Source: JAHEEL01 sp942491345 (GTDB lineage: Bacteria; Actinomycetota; Acidimicrobiia; Spongiisociales; UBA5794). From it: a stretch of 64,000 nucleotides of DNA. Under the pieces are notes generated by a model. That model saw nothing but the letters and a program-made list of their open reading frames with translations, searched no databases and was not told the DNA's origin. A program made the position numbers and the translations under genes. This document shows, piece by piece, positions 25,874-33,207 of the stretch. The stretch is taken from contig CALOAN010000019.1 in the NCBI GenBank assembly GCA_942491345.1, forward strand, positions 124,001-188,000, read 5' to 3'. The first letter of the stretch is position 1. The number at the start of each line of letters is the position of its first letter.

Positions 25874-26167
25874 ATGCCGGACAACGAGTTCGATGACGAC
25901 GGCACCAACGACTACATCGAGGTGTTGAAGACCGTCATCGGCGGGCTGCACCTTCTCGTCGACACCCTGATGGGGAACTCCGTCAACGGGGTCGAGACCA
26001 CTCCCGAAGAACAACGGCAGGCATGGGAGGACGGAAAGGGGGCCGGCCGCCTGCGAGCAATCGGACCGCGGGTGAACCCGTACCGGACGACCACCGAGGG
26101 GCGGTACCTGCTCGCACAGCTGTGGCTCGTTGGTCGGCAGGGCGTCTGGGACGGTCACCTGATCTGA
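25874..26167 (+). CDS. Small unknown protein (97 aa)
   Basis: ATG 25874 with AAGGAAACCC upstream. An acidic N-terminus (MPDNEFDDDGTNDYIEV) and an amphipathic helix (LKTVIGGLHLLVDTLMG) are visible. No family recognised. It lies 80 bp after the ATPase operon on the same strand and may be its fourth gene. Confidence 0.5.
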   Translation: MPDNEFDDDGTNDYIEVLKTVIGGLHLLVDTLMGNSVNGVETTPEEQRQAWEDGKGAGRLRAIGPRVNPYRTTTEGRYLLAQLWLVGRQGVWDGHLI

Positions 26168-26487
26168 GGCGCGCCGCCGCGGCGATCATCGGCCCGCAGC
26201 GATTTTCGGCCCTCGGCGAAGTAGGCCATCTCCACCGCGTCGGCACGCACGCCCTCGGCGGTTGTGATGCCCTGTGCGTGGTCGATCCACCTCGCGTAGG
26301 TGGATGGATCCCACGGCCCGTTCTGTGAGATGTCCCAACCGTCGACCGCTTTCAGCGCCACGGCCGCGAACTGGTCCGGGATCAGCGCTCGGCCAGGTTG
26401 ACGGTCACGGGCGTCTGCGGCGTAGAGAAACCTGGTGAAGAACGACGGGCCGAGGTGCTTGAGGTAATGCGGCCGCCCGCGCAGCAT
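26155..26487 (-). pseudogene. 3' remnant of an OGG-fold DNA glycosylase-like gene
   Basis: Up to 110 aa. HYLKHLGPSFFTRFLYAADA and ALIPDQFAAVALKAVDGWDISQ resemble the 8-oxoguanine DNA glycosylase OGG-fold family found in mycobacterial and streptomycete defence loci, but the N-terminal half is absent. An in-frame TAG lies just upstream (about 26519). Probably a truncated gene; the call is from motif memory only. Confidence 0.45.
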
Positions 26488-26623
26488 CGCGGCGTAGGCG
26501 TCGACAGTGTTGCCTCTCTACACCGTCTCAGCGACCGCGTGGAGTGCCTCGTCCGCACGCCGAGAATCGTTGTCCCGGAACCGCCCTTGCCCGGCGGCCG
26601 AGGAACGCTGAGCTTCCGGTTCC

Positions 26624-26872
26624 CTAGACGTAGCCGGCGAGCAGCGACTGAGGAAGTCCGTGCCTGTTCGCGGTGTCCAGCCAGGCGACCCTCGTGATGG
26701 TGCGATAGCCGCAGTCCTCGGCAGGCAAGACCGCGCCGTGTCGGTCAAGCGGGTACGAGACGTCGAAATCCGCTGCTACACAATCCGCAACGTCAGCCGC
26801 ACCGCAGTTCCGCGGCGCGATTTCACACCACGGGTGGTGGTCCACCGGAGACCGCTCATCGCTGGTTCCCAC
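26624..26872 (-). CDS. Unknown small ORF (82 aa)
   Basis: GTG 26872 overlaps the end of the zinc-ribbon gene. CEIAPRNCG and VAADFDVSYPLDRHG ... YRTITRVAWLDTANRHGLP read like a genuine protein, but no family is recognised. It may be the last gene of the small operon starting at 27751. Confidence 0.4.
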   Translation of the reverse strand: MGTSDERSPVDHHPWCEIAPRNCGAADVADCVAADFDVSYPLDRHGAVLPAEDCGYRTITRVAWLDTANRHGLPQSLLAGYV

Positions 26873-27131
26873 CGCATTTCACGCACCAGGTGATCCGCTC
26901 GGGCTCCACCGTCCCGCACCGGCCGCAGGTGTGCGCCAGCTCTGCAAGCGTGGCCCAGACCAGCAGGCGGCCTGCGTCGGTGTTGGCGGTGAAGATTGTC
27001 TTCGGGCCTAGGATGGTTGCGTCGATCATCTGTACCTCGGCGGTGGGTTCCACCTCGGCGAGATCGGCGACCAGTCGGTCAGTGCCTGCCAGCCAGCCGG
27101 GGCGATCTCCGGGGATGACCGGATCGTTCAC
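26856..27131 (-). CDS. Zinc-ribbon protein (91 aa)
   Basis: GTG 27131 overlaps the stop of the upstream gene (GTGA). The C-terminal HTCGRCGTVEPERITWCVKC holds a CxxC-x13-CxxC zinc ribbon. The N-terminus is acidic (VADLAEVEPTAEVQMIDA). Phage- or plasmid-type accessory protein of unknown role. Confidence 0.6.
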   Translation of the reverse strand: MNDPVIPGDRPGWLAGTDRLVADLAEVEPTAEVQMIDATILGPKTIFTANTDAGRLLVWATLAELAHTCGRCGTVEPERITWCVKCGGNQR

Positions 27132-27751
27132 GGCTGCTTCACCATGATCGACGCCGGCTCCGCGAGGATGCGCGCTATCACGTCGCGTTGCCGGTCCGAC
27201 AGCATCTCCGGGGTGTAGCCGTCCAACGTGAGCGCCCACCAGACCGTGGCGGTCGACGGGCAACCGGGACAGACGCGCGGACTGATCACGCCGAAGCGCC
27301 CTTGCCGCGGCGGGTAGTCCCACCCTGCGTCGTATGCCTCGTCTGGCGTGAGCACCTCCTCGACATCGCATACCTCGCACATGTGACGGAGCGCCATCGC
27401 GAGCACACCGCGGCGGAGTTCTCCGGTGCTTGGCATGATCACGTCACCCGCTGGGCGGTCGGTGTAGTGCGCGGTGTCGGGCACCGGAACGACTTCGATC
27501 CCGCCGACGATTACCGTCTGCCCAGAGAGCATCGCCGCGAGCTCGCCGCGGGTGACGAGCACCATGCCTTCCACCGCGCCGGCGTCGGCTTGCGCCGCTG
27601 TCCGGTCGGTGCCTTCTACCGCACGTACTCGCACCAAGCCGCATGGGGAGCCGATGGTACGAGCGCTGCGGGGGTCGTCCAACTTGTCGTTGAGCGCCTG
27701 CAGGTTTCGGGTCGTGAGTTCGACGCGGCGGGCGTTGGCGTCGTACCTCAT
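27128..27751 (-). CDS. Unknown protein with Cys clusters (207 aa)
   Basis: ATG 27751. MRYDANARRVELTTRNLQAL at the N-terminus, CEVCDVEEVLTPDEAYDAGW and CPGCPSTATVWW in the C-terminal half suggest a split zinc knuckle. The style is that of mycobacteriophage or plasmid hypothetical proteins. Operon of two or three genes running to 26624. Confidence 0.6.
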   Translation of the reverse strand: MRYDANARRVELTTRNLQALNDKLDDPRSARTIGSPCGLVRVRAVEGTDRTAAQADAGAVEGMVLVTRGELAAMLSGQTVIVGGIEVVPVPDTAHYTDRPAGDVIMPSTGELRRGVLAMALRHMCEVCDVEEVLTPDEAYDAGWDYPPRQGRFGVISPRVCPGCPSTATVWWALTLDGYTPEMLSDRQRDVIARILAEPASIMVKQP

Positions 27752-27880
27752 CGCTCCTGCCTCGTCAGTACCAGCGTCATCATCGGCTCGCCGATTGTGA
27801 CTGCAGGGTCGTGCTCCGGCAGGGGAACGGTGATCGCAATTCGGGTGTTCCCCAACCAGTCAGGGCGCCGGGTCGAGCCC

Positions 27881-28114
27881 CTACGAAGCGTCACTGACAT
27901 CAATACCAGCGTTGATCATCCTCGGCCACAACCACTCTCGCAGGAACAGCTGCTGACGAGACAACCCCTCATCGGACGCCAATTGTTCCAGAAAGTCTGC
28001 CTCTGGATCCAACAGCCGGACCTTGCAGTCGCGGTTGCGCTGACGCGTCTCGGACCCGCTGCGTTGGGTCCTTTTCGTGGCTGCACTGCTGCGCGGTTGG
28101 GGATTCGTTATCAC
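27881..28114 (-). CDS. Ribbon-helix-helix-like DNA-binding protein
   Basis: 77 aa from GTG 28114. After a basic N-terminus (RSSAATKRTQRSGSETRQRN), CKVRLLDPEADFLEQLASDE followed by GLSRQQLFLREWLWPRM fits a short beta strand plus two helices of RHH proteins used in plasmid mobilisation, partition or antitoxins. It is divergent from the XRE gene at 28236, with about 120 bp between them. Confidence 0.5.
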   Translation of the reverse strand: MITNPQPRSSAATKRTQRSGSETRQRNRDCKVRLLDPEADFLEQLASDEGLSRQQLFLREWLWPRMINAGIDVSDAS

Positions 28115-28235
28115 GTGGGCAGGGAGCTCCTTGTGTCTAGATGCTGACGCAATCAGTGGTGCACGCGCCTGTGTACCCGATGCACGTAATGCTAGTAGGG
28201 CAGACTTTTTCGTTGGCACACAGGGTACTTGTGGC

Positions 28236-28547
28236 GTGCCAACTAGACCCAGCCAAACAGATCCGGAGCGCGCCGAACTCTGGGCGCAACGCCGACAAGC
28301 AGTAGGTCAGCGCATTCGCAAATTGAGAATCGAACGCGGGCTCACGCAGGAGGCGCTTGCCTTGGAGTCCGGAGTGACCCGCAATGTGCTGATCCACGTT
28401 GAGCACGGAAAACGTGGCCTGCTCTTCGAGCGGCTATATGACTTAGCGGAGGTGCTCGGGGTCCCGGCCGGCGACCTCCTGCTAGTTGACGACCCAGGGC
28501 TGAATCCGAAGCGCCGGAACTCGTGCCGCGAGCGCGGCGCTCAGTAG
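28236..28547 (+). CDS. XRE-family transcriptional regulator
   Basis: 103 aa if GTG 28236 is used; a leaderless start is plausible because GTACTT lies just upstream. The HTH is RIRKLRIERGLTQEALALES followed by GVTRNVLIHVEHGKRGL, then a short dimerisation tail (LYDLAEVLGVPAGDLLLV). Recognition helix and flanks differ from the two XRE proteins at 38351 and 41345, so it probably binds another operator. Divergent from the RHH gene. Confidence 0.75.
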   Translation: MPTRPSQTDPERAELWAQRRQAVGQRIRKLRIERGLTQEALALESGVTRNVLIHVEHGKRGLLFERLYDLAEVLGVPAGDLLLVDDPGLNPKRRNSCRERGAQ

Positions 28548-29767
28548 CCGGAAAAGTGCTTCGATGAGTCGAGGCTGCGCAGAAGTGGTGCAACAAGCGC
28601 GGCCACTACTTGACCGGGGTTCTCGTCGATATCAATCAGCGAGGCTTCAGTAGCACGCTCGTAGATGTCCTCGGTATACACCGTTCCGCGATCACCAAAC
28701 CTGCGGTCTTGCACGGCTAGCGAGCTGCTGCCGTCTAATCCGTTGATTGACAATGCAAAGCGCCAGCTTCCGGTGAAGCCAAACCTCCGCGACACTTCGG
28801 CGGCCAACCGAACCAGGAAGGACAGATTTCCGAGAATTAACGACTCGAATACCACCAATACATCCGGGGGCTGCGGGCTCACATGGGGAAATGACCATGT
28901 CGTGACAGCCCGCTCCGAGGCCAACACAAGTCGGCCGGCCTCGGTGAAGGTGACCTCGGCTGCGTAGTCTTTGTCCTCGAAACGCGCTCCGTTAAACATG
29001 CCGGTGGTGGCGGCGACTCCACCGGGGCGTCGCGCAAACCCGCTGGCGTCGGCAAGCGTGGGCGCGTACCGGCGGTTCTCGTCGCCGATCGCCGCATGCA
29101 CGAGTTCTAGAACCGTCTGCTGCCACTGGTGCGATTCCGATAGAGGGACGAGCAACTCGTCGTGTGCGCCCCCTGGATCGGCCACCGCAACGAAAAGGGG
29201 GCGGTCGCCAACGAGGTTGTTACGGATCGTTCGAGCCTCCGTTCGGAGGTCTTTGCGATCGGACAGTCGGCGGTCAAGCAGTCGCACAACTTCGACGTTG
29301 GGCAGCACTCGATTGGTCTTGTCGCCGCGCCCGTAGTAGCGACCGTCGGCCATGTGCGGTGCACGTACCGAGACCGGTACGTGAACTACGAGGTAGCCGT
29401 GTCCTGGCTGCGTCATGGATTCGATGACGACAATGCGGACCTGCACGGCTTCCTCGACGCGCGTCTGCGCAATCTGTTCGATGCGCTCGGCAAGTCCTGC
29501 CACGGGAATGGGCCATAGCCTGGGCGGCGAGGTGTCTTCGTCGACGCCGATGAGGATCGTTCCCCCGTCGAGTGCGAAGGCGGCGATGTCACAGGCCAGC
29601 TTCTTGTTCGCCGAAGTGCCTGGCTCGAGTTCGCGCTTGAGGTCGAGCCAGTGCGTTTCCTCGAGGAGGCCGTTCTGGGCGCAGCGTTCGAGTTCTTCCT
29701 CGGTACGGGGATCCCAGCCCGCCGCTAGGGGCTTCGGCCCGTTGAGTCGGTCATCGAGAGCGGCCAT
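28541..29767 (-). CDS. AlbA/Schlafen-domain protein
   Basis: 408 aa, ATG 29767. LLEETHWLDLKRELEPG (residues about 34-50), NKKLACDIAAFALDGGTILIG and GYLVVHVPVSVRAPHMADGR form the AlbA_2 pattern (E-x-x-x-x-D-x-K, F-A-x-x-G-G, then the hydrophobic strand). The remaining 250 residues have no recognised family. It is the last gene before tRNA array 2 and convergent with the XRE gene (6-bp overlap). Likely a nucleic-acid-sensing defence component. Confidence 0.7.
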   Translation of the reverse strand: MAALDDRLNGPKPLAAGWDPRTEEELERCAQNGLLEETHWLDLKRELEPGTSANKKLACDIAAFALDGGTILIGVDEDTSPPRLWPIPVAGLAERIEQIAQTRVEEAVQVRIVVIESMTQPGHGYLVVHVPVSVRAPHMADGRYYGRGDKTNRVLPNVEVVRLLDRRLSDRKDLRTEARTIRNNLVGDRPLFVAVADPGGAHDELLVPLSESHQWQQTVLELVHAAIGDENRRYAPTLADASGFARRPGGVAATTGMFNGARFEDKDYAAEVTFTEAGRLVLASERAVTTWSFPHVSPQPPDVLVVFESLILGNLSFLVRLAAEVSRRFGFTGSWRFALSINGLDGSSSLAVQDRRFGDRGTVYTEDIYERATEASLIDIDENPGQVVAALVAPLLRSLDSSKHFSGY

Positions 29768-29938
29768 CGGTTACTCGACTGTGCGGGTCGAAAAGACGTT
29801 CACAAGCTGCGATCCAACCACGAAGAGCAACCAAATCCGAGGGATTCAGGCGCATTGCCGACTTGAGCACAGAGTGTGATCTACAGCACAGTCCATTGCC
29901 TGTATGGCGTTGCGCCCCACCAATGCTCGGCCAATCTG

Positions 29939-30012
29939 TCGGGGTGACACGATTCGAACGTGCGACCTTCCGCTCCCAAAGCGGATGCGCTACCAAGCTG
30001 CGCTACACCCCG
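29939..30012 (-). tRNA. tRNA-Pro (TGG)
   Basis: Anticodon loop TTTGGGA in a TCCGC/GCGGA stem. Acceptor CGGGGTG pairs with CACCCCG, with A73. The D arm TAGCGCAGCTTGG is typical of proline tRNA. Confidence 0.9.
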
Positions 30013-30071
30013 TGTGCTGGAACATCGTAACGGACATGTCTACGACGTCCCGAACTGCAAGTTTCTCCTGC

Positions 30072-30145
30072 CCCTCCAGATAAGATTTGAACCGAGGACC
30101 TTTCGCTCCCAAAGCGAACGCGCTACCAAGCTGCGCTACACCCCG
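30072..30145 (-). pseudogene. Decayed second tRNA-Pro (TGG)
   Basis: The 5' half and anticodon arm (TTCGC-TTTGGGA-GCGAA) nearly copy the neighbouring tRNA-Pro. The T stem mispairs (CTCGG against CTTAT) and the 3' acceptor strand CTGGAGG no longer pairs with CGGGGTG. A duplicated tRNA with a degenerate 3' half. Confidence 0.65.
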
Positions 30146-30177
30146 TTTCGCGTCGTTGAGGCCGACGCGGGCCTTGG

Positions 30178-30259
30178 TGCCGGCAGAGGGATTCGAACCC
30201 CCTCACCCGAGAGACCTGATTTACAGTCAGGCGCGCCTCGCCAACTGCGCCGTGCCGGC
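30178..30259 (-). tRNA. tRNA-Tyr (GTA)
   Basis: Anticodon stem-loop CCTGA-CTGTAAA-TCAGG and a long variable arm. Acceptor GCCGGCA pairs with TGCCGGC, with A73 and an encoded CCA (30175-30177). Confidence 0.92.
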
Positions 30260-30263
30260 GTGG

Positions 30264-30335
30264 TGGTCCCGGAGGGATTCGAACCCCCGACATCCGCGTT
30301 GTAGGCGCGGCGCTCTCCCGCTGAGCTACGAGACC
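30264..30335 (-). tRNA. tRNA-Val (TAC)
   Basis: Anticodon loop CCTACAA: TAC with C instead of T at position 33. Acceptor GGTCTCG pairs with CGGGACC, A73 and encoded CCA. The anomalous C33 could impair decoding. Confidence 0.75.
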
Positions 30336-30360
30336 TAAACGGTGCCCATTGCACCGCTGG

Positions 30361-30434
30361 CGCCAGTGACGGGGCTTGAACCCGCGACCTCCGCCTTGAC
30401 AGGGCGGCGAGCTAACCAGCTGCTCTACACCGGC
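30361..30434 (-). tRNA. tRNA-Asp (GTC)
   Basis: Anticodon stem-loop CCGCC-CTGTCAA-GGCGG. Acceptor GCCGGTG pairs with CACTGGC, with G73, the aspartate identity base. Confidence 0.9.
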
Positions 30435-30457
30435 ATGCGCGGCGATCCGCCGCGTGG

Positions 30458-30531
30458 TCGACCTGCGAGGAGTTGAACCTCGGACCTCATCGTTGTCAGC
30501 GATGCGCTCTAACCGTCTGAGCTACAGATCG
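30458..30531 (-). tRNA. tRNA-Val (GAC)
   Basis: Anticodon stem-loop CATCG-CTGACAA-CGATG. Acceptor CGATCTG pairs with CAGGTCG, with A73. Opening with a C1:G72 pair is unusual for a valine tRNA. Confidence 0.85.
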
Positions 30532-30561
30532 TTTCGGGGAGTTGACGGTCCCGGTCCGTTG

Positions 30562-30634
30562 CACCGCGAGAGGGATTTGAACCCCCGGCCCCCTGCTTCG
30601 TAGGCAGGTGCTCTTTCCACTGAGCTACCGCGGC
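30562..30634 (-). tRNA. tRNA-Arg (ACG)
   Basis: Anticodon stem-loop CCTGC-CTACGAA-GCAGG. Acceptor GCCGCGG pairs with TCGCGGT, with G73. A34 implies that TadA editing to inosine is needed. Confidence 0.88.
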
Positions 30635-30638
30635 TCGG

Positions 30639-30671
30639 TGTCGGTGGCAGGAGTCGAACCTGAACACCGAC
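30639..30671 (-). other. tRNA minihelix: acceptor stem joined directly to T arm
   Basis: Minus strand: GTCGGTG, then a T arm (TCAGG-TTCGACT-CCTGC), then CACCGAC and A73. The 7-bp acceptor stem is perfect and the T stem has one mismatch, but the D, anticodon and variable arms are absent. This looks like an internally deleted tRNA gene that still forms the top half of a tRNA. Confidence 0.6.
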
Positions 30672-30675
30672 AAAG

Positions 30676-30748
30676 CGGTCCCGACCGGAGTCGAACCGGC
30701 GTCTCCGGGGCTTCAACCCGGCGCTTGAACCGTGTCAGCTTCGGGACC
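30676..30748 (-). tRNA. tRNA-Phe (GAA)
   Basis: Anticodon loop TTGAAGC in a CCGGG/CCCGG stem. Acceptor GGTCCCG pairs with CGGGACC, but 73 is G rather than the A usual for phenylalanine, and the D arm (AAGCTGACACGG) is atypical. Anticodon is clear; charging is less certain. Confidence 0.75.
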
Positions 30749-30751
30749 ATT

Positions 30752-30880
30752 TCAGGTGCGTGCCCGCAGCTGCAGGTGCGCATCGACCGCCCCCATCACT
30801 GCGTGGGTAATGCCCTGGCGCGCATCGAGCGCGGAAATCAACAGTCTGCCTGACGTGACGGCCAGCTGACCGGCGACGGC
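30752..30880 (-). CDS. Possible small ORF between tRNAs
   Basis: About 40 codons reading QLAVTSGRLLISALDAR ... MGAVDAHLQLRART on the minus strand between tRNA-Glu and tRNA-Phe. No convincing start or ribosome site, so it may be a gene remnant. Confidence 0.25.
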   Translation of the reverse strand, partial: AVAGQLAVTSGRLLISALDARQGITHAVMGAVDAHLQLRART

Positions 30881-30884
30881 TAGG

Positions 30885-30958
30885 TAGTCCGTACGGGGAT
30901 CGAACCCGTGATCTCCACCTTGAGAGGGTGGCGAGATAACCAACTACTCCAACGGACC
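30885..30958 (-). tRNA. tRNA-Glu (CTC)
   Basis: Anticodon stem-loop CCACC-CTCTCAA-GGTGG. Acceptor GGTCCGT pairs with ACGGACT, with A73. Confidence 0.88.
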
Positions 30959-31023
30959 ATGTCGGGTCGGCGGCTGTGTCCCACACCGTGTCGACCGGCA
31001 TGGTGCGCGGGACACAGCCGCCG

Positions 31024-31488
31024 TCACAGGTGGCCGGGACGAAACGGTTCGCGCACCAGGCGCATTCCCGCCTCGGCTGGCGTGCGATTGGCCTTGGCGC
31101 CGTTGCACGCCTCGCAGCTGGCCACCAGGTTGTGCCAGGTGTTTCCGCCACCGCGACTGCGCGGCAACAGGTGATCAATCGTCGTAGCGCTCCCGCCGCA
31201 GCCGACGAACTGACACCGGTTCGCGTCGCGCGTCAAGATCTCGGCGCGGCTGGCGTGATCGGCTTCGCGACGGTACGGAACCGGGGCGTAGCGCACCAGC
31301 AGCAGCGACTTGGGCAGCTCGATTGCGGCGGTGGGGGAGCGCAGCACCTGCGGCGGGTCGTGCGCCTCCAGCGCGTAGGCGACCTCGCGCATCAGCATCG
31401 ACACTGCAGCCTGCCAGCCCACCCGGTCGAGCAGGCTGTAGTCGGCGTTGAACACCTCGACGGCAGGTGCGGGGGCCGTCATCGTCAT
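31024..31488 (-). CDS. HNH endonuclease inside tRNA array 2
   Basis: 154 aa from ATG 31488 with AAAGGAGGT about 9 nt upstream. The HNH core lies at residues about 97-140: NRCQFVGCGG, then TTIDHLLPRSRGGGN, then NLVASCEACNGAKANRT, with zinc-binding Cys pairs (CxxxxC and CxxC) and the catalytic His in DH. The N-terminal 90 residues (VFNADYSLLDRVGWQAAVSM) are those of common actinobacterial HNH proteins related to McrA-type and homing nucleases. Same strand as the tRNAs and within them, so probably co-transcribed; it may act as a homing nuclease. Confidence 0.85.
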   Translation of the reverse strand: MTMTAPAPAVEVFNADYSLLDRVGWQAAVSMLMREVAYALEAHDPPQVLRSPTAAIELPKSLLLVRYAPVPYRREADHASRAEILTRDANRCQFVGCGGSATTIDHLLPRSRGGGNTWHNLVASCEACNGAKANRTPAEAGMRLVREPFRPGHL

Positions 31489-31545
31489 GGCGCCGCACCT
31501 CCTTTCAGTGTCGTGGCGGGCCAGGTGGCGCGGATGCGCCAGAAG

Positions 31546-31618
31546 TGGAGACTGGGAGATTCGAACTCCCGACATCCTGCTTGCAAAGCAGGCGCTCTAC
31601 CAGCTGAGCTAAGCCCCC
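31546..31618 (-). tRNA. tRNA-Ala (TGC)
   Basis: Anticodon stem-loop CCTGC-TTTGCAA-GCAGG. Acceptor GGGGGCT pairs with AGTCTCC using two G-T pairs, with A73. No G3:T70-only pattern: both positions 3 and 5 wobble. Confidence 0.88.
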
Positions 31619-31629
31619 GAAGTGGTGCG

Positions 31630-31702
31630 CTGGCCCGGAAGGGGTCGAACCTTCAACTACGCGATTAACAGTCGCGTGCTCTGCCAATTGAGCTACGGGC
31701 CA
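31630..31702 (-). tRNA. tRNA-Asn (GTT)
   Basis: Anticodon stem-loop CGCGA-CTGTTAA-TCGCG. Acceptor TGGCCCG pairs with CGGGCCA, with G73. Confidence 0.9.
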
Positions 31703-31718
31703 AGGTATTTCCTCTGTG

Positions 31719-31792
31719 TACCCCTCCCCGGATTCGAACCGGGAACCTTCGGAACCTAAATCCGACGCCTCTACCAGTTGGGCTAGAGGGGC
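31719..31792 (-). tRNA. tRNA-Leu-type anticodon (TAG) on a class I body
   Basis: Anticodon stem-loop TCGGA-TTTAGGT-TCCGA gives TAG with G37. Acceptor GCCCCTC pairs with GAGGGGT, with A73. The variable loop is only about 5 nt, whereas bacterial tRNA-Leu has a long variable arm, so charging with leucine is not assured. Confidence 0.75.
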
Positions 31793-31796
31793 ATGG

Positions 31797-31869
31797 TGCG
31801 GATGGCGGGGATCGAACCCGCGGCCTTCTCGTTGGCAACGAAACGCGCTACCGGCTGCGCCACATCCAC
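31797..31869 (-). tRNA. tRNA-Gly (GCC)
   Basis: Anticodon loop TTGCCAA in a TTTCG/CGAGA stem. Acceptor GTGGATG pairs with CATCCGC, A73 with encoded CCA. Confidence 0.88.
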
Positions 31870-32010
31870 TTAGAGCCCACGACTTTCGACCAGCTGCAGC
31901 TGGCTTGCCCAGTTCGGCTACTGCCGCCATGCACCCCCGCATGGGGGAGGGGACCTGGTCTGACGGTTCCGCGCTCCGCTGCGCGAGCGGATAGTCACCG
32001 ACAACCGTGG

Positions 32011-32083
32011 AGCCTTCACCGGGAGTCGAACCCGGGGCCTCGCCCATACCAAGGGCGCGCTCGTGCCACTGAGCTATGAAGGC
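32011..32083 (-). tRNA. tRNA-Thr (GGT)
   Basis: Anticodon stem-loop CGCCC-TTGGTAT-GGGCG. Acceptor GCCTTCA pairs with TGAAGGC; T73 is common for threonine tRNAs. Confidence 0.9.
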
Positions 32084-32192
32084 GAAGCGGCGAGCATCGT
32101 ACTTGAGCGTGTCCGCCAGATCATCTGCGTGGTCTCGGCTAGCGACAAGGGTGAGTAGCGCATTCACGCAGCGGCGCCTAGCGTCGTGATGC

Positions 32193-32441
32193 ATGCAGAT
32201 ATCCCCACACACAGCCCTACTTGAACAACAGCGCTGTCTGCTGTTGGCCGTCGTCGGCCGGTGCAACGCCGATGAGTTGCACCGGTTCAGGATCCGAGTC
32301 GACCGGTTCGCTGAAGCGTCGACTCCAGACACGCCCATGGCCAGGCGTGAGCGGCTCCGCTACGGCCTCGCGACAATGGAGGACATGCTTGCGGCGATCG
32401 AGCGGCACTTTGAGCCGCTGCATTCGTCACAATCGGGTTGA
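32193..32441 (+). CDS. Small unknown protein inside array 2 (82 aa)
   Basis: ATG 32193, on the strand opposite to the tRNAs. Helical: LLAVVGRCNADELHRFRIRV and ERLRYGLATMEDMLAAIERH. No family recognised. It fills the gap between tRNA-Thr(GGT) and tRNA-Thr(TGT). Confidence 0.45.
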   Translation: MQISPHTALLEQQRCLLLAVVGRCNADELHRFRIRVDRFAEASTPDTPMARRERLRYGLATMEDMLAAIERHFEPLHSSQSG

Positions 32442-32517
32442 GCCCCGGGCCGGATTCGAACCGGCGACGGTCGCTGCTTACAAGGCAGCCGCTCTGGCCG
32501 GACTGAGCTACCGGGGC
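32441..32517 (-). tRNA. tRNA-Thr (TGT)
   Basis: Anticodon stem-loop GCTGC-CTTGTAA-GCAGC. Acceptor GCCCCGG pairs with CCGGGGC, with T73. Confidence 0.9.
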
Positions 32518-32684
32518 GGGTTGTCCGCCTCGCGGCGGTTGCGAATGCGTTCATGCTGCTCGTCTCTCGGGAGGGGACCCACCGTTCATACCGGGCGGAG
32601 TCATGCCAATCGAGGGGAGTGGGAGCGCTGCTCACGGCCGTACTAGCGGCAACCATTGGGCGTGGAGTCCTTTGCGTGCACGTC

Positions 32685-32918
32685 CTACGCCGGCGAGCTG
32701 TCGCACCGCTGCCCAGCCGGCCAGAAGTCAGCGACCGGAATGATCAGCGTGGTGCCGCCCGTGCCGATGTTCTCGCGGCGGAACCAATAGCAGCGCTTGC
32801 CCTCAACTTGCGGTCCGTACCCGAGCGCGACACGTGCTCCCAGATAGTTCCACTTTTCTCGCACGCCCACGCCGCCGAGACTGATCGGTGTGAGGTGCAG
32901 TTTCGGGTTCATCGACAT
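32685..32918 (-). CDS. Small unknown protein under the palindrome operator (77 aa)
   Basis: ATG 32918 with GAGG about 9 nt upstream. LHLTPISLGGVGVREKWNYL and KRCYWFRRENIGTGGTTLII suggest a beta-rich domain. The TCTCTA-type palindrome lies 33 nt upstream. It is embedded in the tRNA array between Thr(TGT) and Gln(CTG). Confidence 0.55.
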   Translation of the reverse strand: MSMNPKLHLTPISLGGVGVREKWNYLGARVALGYGPQVEGKRCYWFRRENIGTGGTTLIIPVADFWPAGQRCDSSPA

Positions 32919-32950
32919 GGTGGATGTCCTCACTCCTGGAAACGATCAAT

Positions 32951-32969
32951 TTCCCTAAAATAGAGAATA
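32951..32969 (-). promoter_or_regulatory. TCTCTA/TAGAGA palindrome, copy 1
   Basis: Gene-strand sequence CTATTCTCTATTTTAGGGAA. The TATTTTAG inside could be the -10 box, so a bound repressor would block RNA polymerase. Confidence 0.6.
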
Positions 32970-33032
32970 GATGCCGCCGCCTACAAGTGAGCAGCCCAGA
33001 TGCGACACGCCGACGAGACGAGACGAGAGTGG

Positions 33033-33104
33033 CTGCCCCGCCTGGATTCGAACCAAGGCGAACTGAACCAGAATCAGTCATGCTGCCGTTTACATCACGG
33101 GGCA
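33033..33104 (-). tRNA. tRNA-Gln (CTG)
   Basis: Anticodon stem-loop ACTGA-TTCTGGT-TCAGT. Acceptor TGCCCCG pairs with CGGGGCA, with G73, the glutamine discriminator. Confidence 0.9.
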
Positions 33105-33130
33105 AGGTGCGTTTGTGGTCCGCCGACCTG

Positions 33131-33202
33131 CTGCCTCGCCAGGGTTCGAACCTGAACTAGGCGAACCAAAATCGCCGGTGCTGCCAGTTACACCACGAGG
33201 CA
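33131..33202 (-). tRNA. tRNA-Gln (TTG)
   Basis: Anticodon stem-loop GGCGA-TTTTGGT-TCGCC. Acceptor TGCCTCG pairs with CGAGGCA, with G73. Confidence 0.9.
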
Positions 33203-33207
33203 ATCGG

